From assembly GCA_944474755.1 (NCBI GenBank), contig OX104125.1, forward strand, positions 47,193,599 to 47,257,598: a stretch of DNA of 64,000 bases. Reading direction: 5' to 3'. Both the position numbers and the translations under genes were made by a program. Within the stretch, counting starts at the first letter, position 1; each line of letters begins with the position of its first letter. Of the stretch, positions 14,401 through 26,400 are shown piece after piece. The stretch is from Limnoperna fortunei. Its lineage: Eukaryota > Mollusca > Bivalvia > Mytilida > Modiolidae. The notes under the pieces were generated by a model. The model had not been told where the DNA came from. It ran no database searches and saw only the letters and a list, made by a program, of their open reading frames with translations.

Positions 14401-17400
14401 CATTGGTTGAAGCAATTCAACAGGGACATGGAGAGGCAACATCGTAAAGTGTTACTGCTTGTAGACAACTGTAGCGCCCACCCATCCACTGCCGCTACAG
14501 GACTCAGCAACATCCAGTTACGATTCCTACCACCCAATACGACAGCGATAATCCAGCCATGCGACCAGGGTATAATTAGGAACTTAAAAGTCCATTACAG
14601 AAGCAACGTTGTGAAGAAGATCATCAACGACATTGACTCGAAAACCCTTAACGCCACCCAACTTTCTAGGAAATTAACTCTACTAGACGCCATCCACTTG
14701 TTAAGAAAGTCCTGGAACGCTGTCACTACATCGACCGTTATAAACTGCTTTAAGAAAGGTGACTTTGTAATAAAGGACCTGAACATGCTACCTACAACTA
14801 CCGACACAGATACCAAAACTGCAACCCCATTAGTCATACCAGAAGACGAATTCAACACCTATGTAGACATCGATGTAAACTTACCCTGCACTGGTGCCCC
14901 TACAGACGAAGACATATGCCGCTCCATACTTAACGAGAGAGAAGACAGGACTCACGACCAAGCTGACAGCAGTGATGACGAAGAACACCACCCAGCACTC
15001 AAGCCAACTTCGTCAGAATTGCTGTCAGCAATTGCAACTATTCGACGCAGTCTGGGAACATAGCGGATTACTCTACTTTCTACAAGATGGAGGACCAGGT
15101 CCACAGCCTTCTTCCCTCTCTTAGGAGACAGGCTGTTATGACCGAGTTTGTTACTTGGATGCCTTGATGAACAATGTACACTTTAAAACATTCAGACAGT
15201 GCTGTTCTAAATTATTTCGTTCTTATGTTTTTTGTAACTGATAAATTGCATTTGTTATGATTAGTGCTTACAATTGACTATTTGCTTGTTAAAATTAAAA
15301 GTAAAACAAATCTCGAGTTTTTTTTCATATTCTGAATGGTTTTACTGTAACAACTCTTCAGTGTGAAGATCGATAAATTGCATAGTAAACAATACACATA
15401 AGTATAACACTGGATATGAAAATAAACAACAAATACACAGAAATTAAATTATACAATTTTATTAGGACAAACAAGAGCTAACAGTAATACAAACTTGTAG
15501 TAATACATCTAGTAACAGCAATAGTTACAAATATAATCAAATAAAATCATCCAGCATCGTCTTTCACGCAATGTCTAGTCTCCCTTGTCATCAAATATAC
15601 GACTACGGCAAATCGGATACTCTGGGAAAAGGAATATTTTTACCTGACATTTTGTGTATTCAATTACCCGGAGTCTACTGTACTTGATGTAGTTTTTGAG
15701 TTATGGTCCGGAAACCACTAATTCAAGAAATTTTCTAACGTTTTTCTGTCACTGTGACCTTGACCTTGAACAGATTTACCCCAAAATCAATAAGGTTCCT
15801 CTTCTTATGGTATGTAACAATATACCAAAGTTTCATTAAAATCGGTTGAGAACTTTTTGAGTTATGGTCCGGAAACCACTAATTCAAGAAATTTTCTAAT
15901 GTTTTTCTGTCGCTGTGACCTTGACCTTGAACGGATTTACCCCAAAATCAATAGGGTTCCTCCTCTTATGGTATGTAACAATATCCTAAAGTTTCATTAA
16001 AATCGGTTGACAACTTTCTGAGTTATGGTCCGGAAACCAATTGTTGACGCCCGCCCGTCCAGCCGCCCGCCATCATCATAACAATAGCCGAGTTCAACTT
16101 CGTTGCAACTCGGCTAAAAAGGTAAATCTAAGTTGAAACAGCATTTAAAATTAATAAATTCTGAAATAAAGGATTGTTCTTTACCTGCATATATTTTTTA
16201 TTGGGATTTGATAACTTTTAGTATTATTTCTAGCCAGTTGAAAATGAGTAAAAATCTGATTTTTCAGTGCCGGCAGGTTACGATAAGCCCATCGTTTGAC
16301 CTCCCTACCGATAGAATGAAAATTTTGTGCAAAGAAAACTTATCAGAGTGTTCGTCAGTGACCATAAATGGCAATAAAATAATATATTGGCATGAAAAAA
16401 ATACTTTTTACTTTGACACCAGATTGTGGAAAGTGGTGACAGAAAATTGCAGTTGGTGATTATTTTGGCGCCAACTTTTTAGAACCCAGAGCAAGACTAT
16501 CGGTTTATAAAATTTATTTGCGAGATAAGCAGTTGAGTAAAAGAAGAAAAATTATCAATCAATGCATGAAAGCATCTAAAAATGACTTTGCTAATCATTA
16601 CTTACCATCATTATTCATATATGATTCAATTTTTTTCGATTGTCGACCACAACAAAGGTCACAAATTTGAAATCTGTGACGTAGCGGAAATGGAAGTCTG
16701 GTGATAAAACAAAGTTGGCACAGGAAAAACATCGTATATCCGGAAATTACAGCACATATCTATAGGAGAAATGTGGTAAAAATGAAACAGAGGAAAAATG
16801 ATATAAATTATTTAAACGTTGAGTTGAATTAAATTCTTATGTCTATGATAACCAGGTGAGAAGTATCTAAAAATGATTTCAAAATTAATTTAACAAAATA
16901 AACTGAATTTCAAAATTGTAACACATTTACAATCATTTATTAATTTCTTGCATAAATAAGATACTTGTTATGTCTTCCCATACTTATTAAGTTTTTTTAG
17001 AAAGCACTAAACAAAGAAAGAAATGTTATTGTAGGAACATACTGCATACATATGTACAAGTTTCATTAGTGAATCTTTAAAGTACATACATGTAACATAA
17101 GAATGCTCAACCACTTCCTCAACTAAAAGAATTTTCAAGCAATAATGCTCAACTTTTCCTCAACTACATATAACTTTCAAGTACAAATGCTCAACTAATT
17201 CAACCTTAAGTTGATGAACTTGTGAGAGACACCTGTCTAAAATATAGTTTTTGGCCAGGTTAAAGTTGAAAAATTGTTCAACACCTATCACTCAACTATT
17301 TGCTTAAAACAGCTAGCCATCAACTGGCAACCACATAGCTGACAACTGGCCCTCAATTTTTTTTTGTTGGGGTAAGCACAGTTTCATCCCCATCTTCTGA

Positions 17401-20400
17401 CCTTGACCTTGAATTGTTGGGTGCATGACTTTGAAAATTTTCAAAATATATAATAGCAATGTTAAAGTTGTGGGAGTTCCATTATATCTCAGGAACTATA
17501 AGTCCTAGATTGATGAAACTTGACATGCATATGCCCTAGTAGTAGATAATCACCAGTGCATTTCCCATCTTTTGACCTTGACCTTGAATTTCCGTTTGAG
17601 TGACTTGGTCAATTTTCAATACAATAGCAGTAGTAAAGTTTAATGAGGATCTATAAGTACTAGGTAAGTGAAACATGGTATGCATATATATGTGCATCAA
17701 TGCTGGACCTTTACAGTTGCATCCCCACCTTTTGTCCTTGATCTTGAATTTACAGTTGAATGACAAACATTTTTTCAGTGGTTGTTATAACAAAGTTAGA
17801 GTTAAAGTTTGAATTTTTCCAGATGGTTTATAAATGTATGACTGACAGGGGAGTTTAACAAGGAATTTATAGTTCTGATAAGTGCAGGCAGGCCAGATGT
17901 ACTTTAGTGTTAGTTGTTTTTAACAATCCAAGAAAATTTTCCAAGTCCAACTTTCATCAAAAAGTTAAAGTCAAATTTACTGTTTCCATCAATAAAATTT
18001 TCTGTCCAACTTTCCATCAAAATTCTTTCAAAAGTTCAACAGAAGTAAATTTTTCCGTCACACTTTACATGATGATATTTTTCCATTAGGACTTTCCATC
18101 AACTTTCTATCAATTTCCACCAGAATCTGTCTTTCTATCAATATTCCATCAACTTTCTACTAAAAGATAATTTTTCATCAGTTTTCCATCAAGTTTCTAT
18201 CAACATTTTCCAACAAACTTATTTTTCTTAATGGAAATGTTGTATTTTTTTCCGTCAACCATACATTGACGGAATTTTTTCCATTGGTTTTGAATTTTCT
18301 ATCAACTTCCATCAGTATTCTATCAAAACCATCAATTCTTGATGGAAATCCATCAATTTCTAACAATTTATAACTGAAAATTGATAGAAATGATAGAAAT
18401 TGATGGCAATTCGAGGGAAGGGTCTGCCCTAGTCCTATGTTCAGTAGTACCGTAATTGGTTGTGTATAAGGGACATTGGTGTATTATACTCCCCTTGTTC
18501 AATGTTCTTAGTCTTCTTTATGATTAATTGAACTTTATTTTATAACACTTCTTGTGTATAATACTCAGTCAAGGCAGTTCAAACGGTGAGTATTCTACAC
18601 TTCAGAGTACTGCAAGTGTATTGTTCCGTAATGACAATTTTCGTAGTTATACACAATTTTTACAGGTAAATTTGACCCTTGCGATGACCACAATGGTGGA
18701 TGTAGTCATGGTTGCCACCCAGGGAATGATGGGAAAGCAGAATGTTCATGTGATGACAACACAGGCCTAGTACTTGGTAACAATGGAAAAATGTGTATTC
18801 CATCTAACCACACATGTACTGCAGATAAATTTGTATGTATGAATGGTCGCTGTCTAAGCCAGAGGTGGGTTTGTGATTCCTCTGATGATTGCCATGACAA
18901 ATCAGATGAGAACCCTAATTTCTGTGGTAAGCAAGTTGATTTGATCATACTGAGTTAATAGAGGAATAACTGATTGCCAAATTGACTCAACATATAATCA
19001 GTGAAACCTACCCTAGCGACCACCAATGACTTGTTTTAAATACCTTAATTTTTATATGTGACCCTATTTCAGTGGAAGGTCATATAAGATAGCTTTGATA
19101 GCAATATTTACCTTTTCTAAAACTGTATATATGTTGTAATACTAACATGTTTTGTACAAAAGTTTACATCTGTATTTGAAGATTATCAGGCTGACCTAAC
19201 GGTCATAGGATAATTCTACTGTACCTTAAATTTGCTCCAAGGCCCCAATAACACATGAAAAAGCATATTTGTGACTTCAAAGATCACAAAGTATATTTAT
19301 ACTGTAGTAGGTCTAATTTAATTAATTTTTTAACAGAAAGTGATTTAATTGCTTTGTAAGCTGAAATCTGATTGGTTAATTCAAATGGAGCAACCCATAT
19401 AAGATATAACTTGCGTGACCTATGACCTATTCTTATGCCGTTAAAATTCAAATAGTTCCATGACGTCATCGACATTTTTACCATAAAAATTGTTAAGATT
19501 TATAGTTGAAATTAAATTATAAGGAATATTTCAAATTTTTGAACAAGTTATATGATATAATATGGTTTGGATCTGTTTACACCATTCATATACCACTTCA
19601 CGGTTTATTAGGCGTAAACAGACCCAAACCATATTTATATTGTATAACCTGTTCAGAAATTTGAAGTATTCCTTAAATATTATAGCAAAAAATATAAATT
19701 TCATACAATTTCAGCCAATCATATTTGTGATCCAACTTATTTCCGATGTAATAATGGTCGTTGTATTCCACTGCGATACCGCTGTGACCACGACAATGAT
19801 TGTGGAGATGATACGGATGAATTAGAATGCAGTAAGTATACACCATAGCTCTGGCTCATTTCAGTTTTATACCCCCACTCGTAAGAGAGGGGGCTATATT
19901 GCAATCACCTTGTCCATCTCTCTGTCTATCCGTCCCCATGTCACTTCGTCTGTCCATCCGGTGCAAAGTTTTGTAACAGACTTCTGGGCTTCTACTAAAA
20001 GGATTGATTTCAAATTTGGTGCACAGCTTGAGCATGATGAGTTGTACCGTGTCTCCTCTTTCCAGATCAGTCAGTTATCTACTTCTTGTTTTCCATGCCA
20101 AGAAATGGTCGATTGGGGTATACTTAGAATGCCTTAGTGCTGGTCCATGTTGTCACTAATTCTAGTTGTTTAGCTGACACCTAATTTTTTGTGAAATTCA
20201 CATTAGTTACATGTTAAATAATTCATGGTAATACACATTTCAATTCAGCTTATGCATGTACATAAATGTCTTTTAATATTTTCAGGGGAATTTACGCAAT
20301 TGCAATCTTAATTGGCAACAATAGCTACAGAAGGTCGTTGGTTTTCTTCAGGTACTCTGGCTTCCTCTAAAAAAAATCTAGACGCCACGATATAGCTGAG

Positions 20401-23400
20401 AAATTGCTGAAAGTGGCGTTAAACAACATTTGAACATAACAATCAATAATGTTTTGATGTAAAAACCTGTATATAAAAAAAATCCTAATTGTTATGTTTT
20501 GTATATAGACCACCAAAATCATTAATTGGATGGATTGATGATTTTGAAGTTGTGACATAATTCTAGCTGGAGACTTTAACATGAATTTACTGCCCCCACA
20601 ACCACCAAAAAATGGTTAAGTATTACAGAAACATAATCAGGGATCCTACAAGAGTAATTAAAGAGTCTACATCATTCATAGACCATATTTATGTCACAGA
20701 TTTAAGTAAGGTTCAGGAATCACATGTCATAAAGTACTCAATTAGTGATCCCTACCCAATTGGTGTCACTAGAAAAGAACACATTTCCTGCATAAAACAT
20801 TGTATAAAAACATGAAATTCAAACACTTCAATGAAGATGAACTTTTTTAAGATTTATTTAATGCTTTTTTTTATGAAATTAAATTTGAAACTGATCCATC
20901 AACATGTCTAAGATACTTTAAATAAAATACTGGATAAACATGTGCCAGTTGTTACTTAAAGAGTTAAAAAGACAAGCAACCAGATTGATACAACAATTAA
21001 ATTTTTGTATGCAAGGAAAAATGAAAGATAAATATCCAAGTCTGGATTCAGGGTAGGAACAAAATTTCAAGGGAAACTACTAAACAAATTTTAGAGGAAT
21101 CAAAACAGAAATATTACAGTAATATTGTAAAAGATTCTTAAGACCCCAAAATGTTATGGAAATGTATTCAGAGTCTCAGTCCATCTAACCCAGTAAGACC
21201 ACATAAACTTCTCTCTGATAATGAAACTAAGGTAACAAAGCCAATTTTTTTTACCTCCTGTGTTCAAAACATAAGAGATCACAGTAATTAATCACAAACT
21301 CCTAATTTAACCCAATTTGTTCTCTAAAGGTTATCTTCAAATAAAAAATTCACACTTTCCCCCTGTAAGAACTTTATCAAGATATCACCAGGCTGGATAT
21401 ATACAAGTCTTCTGATTGGACCAAACATCTTGAAAATTAGTGCCCCTTTTTTGTTACCTTATTAACATATATTTTTGGCTGGATTTCACAGGGTGAAAGT
21501 CCAGTTATAGTATGGTGAATGTTAGGCAGGCAGGGAAAAATTTTTCGTAAAAGTTTTCTCAGCAACTACTAATCGCATTCTCTTGAAATTTGGTATGCAG
21601 CATAAGCATGGCCTCCCATAACATGGGATTTGATTTCAGGTCTGTCGCTCACCTACTTCCTGTTAATCCAGCCATTTCTGTCTTTGATCAATTTTTAATA
21701 AAATGATTGACACAGGAATATTTCCAAATGTCCTAAAAATCCTAAAGTGTCACCTTCTTAAAATCTGATGAAAAAACATTTAGCCATAAATTACAGACCA
21801 ATATCTGTTCTGCCTACTATTTCAAAATTAATAGAACGACTTGTCTCAACAAGTTAGTACAAGTATTGTCAAACGGTTCTTGTAAAATGTCATTGACAAT
21901 TAGTTACAAGAAATGAACTTTGCGGTTCTTCTAGAATTAAAGAAAGCATTTGATGTTGTTGACCATGACATATGCAAATCCATAAACTTGCACTCTATGG
22001 ATGTGATAATAATGTCATTGCTTTCTTTAATTCTTACGGGGCCTCGGTGGCCAAGTGGTTAAGGTAGTTCGACAACTGAGTCTCACTGCGGCAGGGTGTA
22101 CTTGATTCCAATCTTAATTGACAAAGATTGCCAGTATTCCTACCCAAGGTCGGGGGTTTTCTCTGGGTTCCTCCCCCAATAAAAAACTGGATGTCTTGAT
22201 ATAGCTGAAAAATTGCTGAAAGTGGCGTGAAACAAACAAACAAAAATCTTTAATTCTTACTTAATGAACACAGTACAAATGAATTTTTTCACTACTGACG
22301 CAGAATGCAGGCAAGACATTTTTCTGTATCCACAGTTGATCAATATAATTTTCATAATATCCTGTCTGCTATGACATAAGTTCAAAGGTGCAATCAATTG
22401 TCAGAACATAGAGTGAACATAAAGACATTTTGATTTTGTTTCCAGCGTATCCTGAATGTGATGACACACAGTTTACCTGTGATAATGACAGGTGTATTGA
22501 TATGCTGTTTGATTTTGTTTCCAGCCTATCCTGAATGTGATGACACAGAGTTTACCTGTGATAATGACAGGTGAATTGATATGCTGTTTGATTTTGTTTC
22601 CAGCCTATCCTGAATGTGATGACACAGAGTTTACCTGTGATAATGACAGGTGTATTGATATGCTGTTTAATTATTTTGTTTCCAGCCTATCCTGAATGTG
22701 ATGACACAGAGTTTACCTGTGATAATGACAGGTGTTTTGATATGCTGTTTGATTTTGTTTCCAGCCTATCCTGAATGCAATGACACAGAGTTTACCTGTG
22801 ATAATGACAGGTGTATTGATATGCTGTTTGATTTTGTTTCCAGCTTATCCTGAATGTGATGACACAGTTTACCTGTGATAATGACAGGTGTATTGATATG
22901 CTGTTTGATTTTGTTTCCAGCTTATCCTGAATGTGATGACACAGTTTACCTGTGATAATGACAGGTGTATTGATATGCTGTTTGATTTTGTTTCCAGCCT
23001 ATCCTGAATGTGATGACACAGAGTTTACCTGTGATAATGACAGGTGTATTGATATGTTGCTGGTGTGTAACGGTGTCGACAACTGTTTGGATGGAAATAG
23101 AACAGATGAAGAAGGCTGTCGTATGTACATGATCAAATGTTAGACCTTTCATGCACCTCAAGTGAAGACATACTTTGTTTTGTCATATAAGCCTTTTCAA
23201 CTGTTGCCCGACATTATTCCAGAGTCCTTTTTAGCATTGAATCCTTTTGGGTGTTCATTCAGACCTTTTCTATGTTTAACCCGTTCATTTTAGCACTGAA
23301 GCCTTTCATCTGTTCACATATGCCTTTTCAATGTTTAACCTTGTATTGGTCCCCGAATTCATTTTAGCACTGAAGCCTTTTATCTGATCACATATGCCTT

Positions 23401-26400
23401 TTCAATGTTTAACCTTGTATTGGTCCCCAAATCCATTTTAGCATTGAAGCAGATGACCAGTGAAATCTTTGTGTAGAATTCATGTTGGGTACTTTTCAAC
23501 TATAGTTCTGCTGATTTTTCTTTTAGTTGTGAATATTTCCAGGAAATTTTTATCCTCTGGGATATAATAAATTCCAATTTCATTCGGCATTGTATAATAA
23601 ATTCCAGTTTGATTTGACTTTGTATGATAAATTCTTATTTGAAGTAAAATTGTATGATAAATTCCAGCAATTCGCCATTGTATGATAAATTCCTATTTGA
23701 TTTAAAATTGTATGATAAATTCCAGTTCGATTCGCCATTGTATGATAAATTCCAGTTCAATTCGCCATTGTATGATAAATTCCAGTTCGATTCGCCATTG
23801 TATAAATTCCAATTTGATTCAATATTGTAAAAGATTGTCTTCTTTAGTAAATCATTAAAAATTTCATTTGTTTTCAGCTGACAGCACATGTTCTCCAGGA
23901 AAGATCAAATGTCCAAACAATAGTATTTGTTTGTCGCGGAGATATCTTTGCGACGGTGACAATGACTGTGGAGACAACAGTGATGAGAACCCATTGTTTT
24001 GTGAGGCTGCGACATGTTCTCCAGGTACTTGATTTTTGTGGTAGTTCTTTTGAATTACTTAGGTCATGCCTCATAATCTAATTGTGATCACCCACATTAC
24101 AGCAGAGGAGCAGAGGAGTTACCTCCCATTACTGCAGAGGAGTTACCTCCCATTACAACAGAGGAGTTACCTCCCATTACAACAGAGGAGTTACCTCCCA
24201 TTACAACAGAGGAGTTACCTCCCATTACAACAGAGGAGTTAACTCCCATTACAATAGAGGAGTTAACTTCCATTACAACAGAGGAGTTACCTCCCATTAC
24301 AACAGAGGAGTTACCTCCCATTACAACAGAGGAGTTACCTCCCATTACAACAGAGGAGTTACCTCCCATTACAACAGAGGAGTTACCTCCCATTACATCA
24401 GAGGAGTTACCTCCCATTACTGCAGAGGAGTTAACCTCCCATTACTGCAGAGGAGTTACCTCCCATTACAACAGAGGAGTTACCTCCCATTACAACAGAG
24501 GAGTTACGTTACCTCCCATTACAACAGAGGAGTTACCTCTCATTACTGCAGAGGAGTTAACCTCCCATTACTGCAGAGGAGTTACCTCCCATTACAACAG
24601 AGGAGTTAACCTCCCATTACTGCAGAGGAGTTAACCTCCCATTACAACAGAGGAGTTACCTCCCATTGGAACAAATAATTTGTACCCTCGCTTTTTTTTT
24701 TTTTGGCGATGGTACGAATTTAGTCCCATTACTCGTAATGTAGCAATGCGGTAGTGAATCACCCCCGGCACTTTGATGCCCAAAAGAAGTTGCATATACA
24801 ATCAGACGTGGTCAATCTTGATATCTTTCGACAGTGTCACCTTTTTTTTGTGGGTTTCGGGTTTAAAATCAATCATTATTGATATGTGATGATAGTTATT
24901 GCAGTTTTTAATAACCCGCTGTGTGTTGTGTATAAGTTGACATTCGTGTCTCTTTTTTATTACGTTTACTATATGAACAACTAAACTGAATGGCATGTTG
25001 CATCTTGGGTAATACATATGTAAATTACTAGATTCTTACTACGGAATGGTTGTTATAGTATCCAAATTAGCACGTTTATAATAAATTCAAGTCACATTAT
25101 ACATACAAGGAAAAATGAACAACATAGAATTATCCACTGCACCTTCAAAGACGAAAAAAGAAATTTCTTCAATAAAGATTGTTTCCCATTAGTTTCGCAA
25201 TATCTAAAGCTTTAATAACGTAAAGAAGATGAATATTATGTTTGAATTTTGTATAAATAGACAGAAGTTAGAATTTTTGTATTTGCCACATTACAAGCAA
25301 TAGGACTGAATTCTGCCGTTAATCCGACAAATAAAAAAAACTAACTTCGCAGTAAAATTTGGCCTAACCTCCCATTACAGCAGAGGAGTTACCTCCCATT
25401 ACAGCAGAAAAGTTATTTCCTATTTTGTTGGAGGAGTTATCTCCCTTGAGAGTGAAGACATTGTCAATGATTGAACTCGATCTTTTGTAGTTCTAATTAT
25501 TTCTACAGTAAAACTTGTCTTAATGACCCCTCCAATTAATGAATTCCTTTGTTATACAACATATTCATACCCCTTCTTCTTGGAAGAGGGACCGAAGAAC
25601 AGTTGGGTATACTGTTTTACCCTTGTATCTCCGTTCGTCTGCATGTCCGTAACAAAAATTTCTGTCGCAATTTTCTAAGCAGGCCGAATTTTGCAGCCGA
25701 TATAATCTGATGTTAGTTTTGAGATTTCTCAGACTAAATTCTAACGAAGATCTAATTATACACAATTCAAACATAATATTCCTTTTCTTTACATTATTAA
25801 AGCTTCAGTCACATTCCGAAACTAACGGGAAACGATCTTTATTAGAGAAATTTCTTTTTTCGTCTCTGGAAAATGCTATGTTGATCATAGATAATGTGAC
25901 CTAATTTTAGTACAATCTAATTTGCATACTGTAACAACCATTCTGTAGTAAAAATCTAGTAATTTACATTTACCTTCCCAAGATGCAACACACCATTAAG
26001 TTTCGGGTTTCTCAATGTTTTTCATGTAGTAAACATAATTAAACAGAAACAAGAATGTCAATTAATACACAACGTACAGCAGGTTATTAAAAATGGCAAT
26101 AACTAACATCACACATCAATAATGATCAATCTTAAACACGAAACCAATAAAAAAATTGTGACACTTGAAATATTGACCATAGCTGATTATATATGCAACT
26201 TCTTTTGGACATCAAAGTGCCAGGAGTAATTCACTCCCATTACTATATTACAAGTAATGGGACTAAATTGGTACCCTTGCAAAAAAAAAAAGCGAGGGTA
26301 CGATTATTTGTTATATTTTCTAAGCAACTATAGGTTGCATTAGCCTGATATTTAGCATTATGTCTTCTGTGATGGAGAGTGGCAGAGATTATATCAGGGA

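Larger units (their letters stand above)
10021..18423. mobile_element. 8.4-kb fold-back-type insertion splitting the 65-bp array
   Basis: The 65-bp array breaks inside one unit at 10020 and continues at 18424. The two ends are inverted relatives: the left begins CCCCGTCCCTCAG and the reverse complement of the right begins ACCCTTCCCTCGAA. Inside each end lie 300-500 bp of short units such as 'TTCCATCAA' and 'TTCTATCAA' and their complements (10030-10330 and 17925-18410), facing inward. This is the layout of fold-back DNA elements. No clear target-site duplication was found. Its own transposase is not recognised; the Tigger-like element inside is a nested insertion. It could instead be several insertions stacked on one site. 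Confidence 0.65.

Noticed and set aside
13773..14858. Minus-strand frames across the transposase
   Set aside because: Shadows of the plus-strand transposase, which has clear domains and catalytic residues.
16133..16459. 108-codon plus-strand frame inside the fold-back insertion
   Set aside because: No recognisable motif, no splice signals and composition like the surrounding DNA; probably chance.
22038..22120. A functional tRNA gene
   Set aside because: The A-box region fits a tRNA-like head but the cloverleaf cannot be completed, and the sequence continues into a SINE body with a tail and target duplication.
24097..24417. Minus-strand frame of GNSSVVM repeats resembling a glycosylated repeat protein
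   Set aside because: Produced by the 24-bp minisatellite; no start context, signal or extension outside the array.
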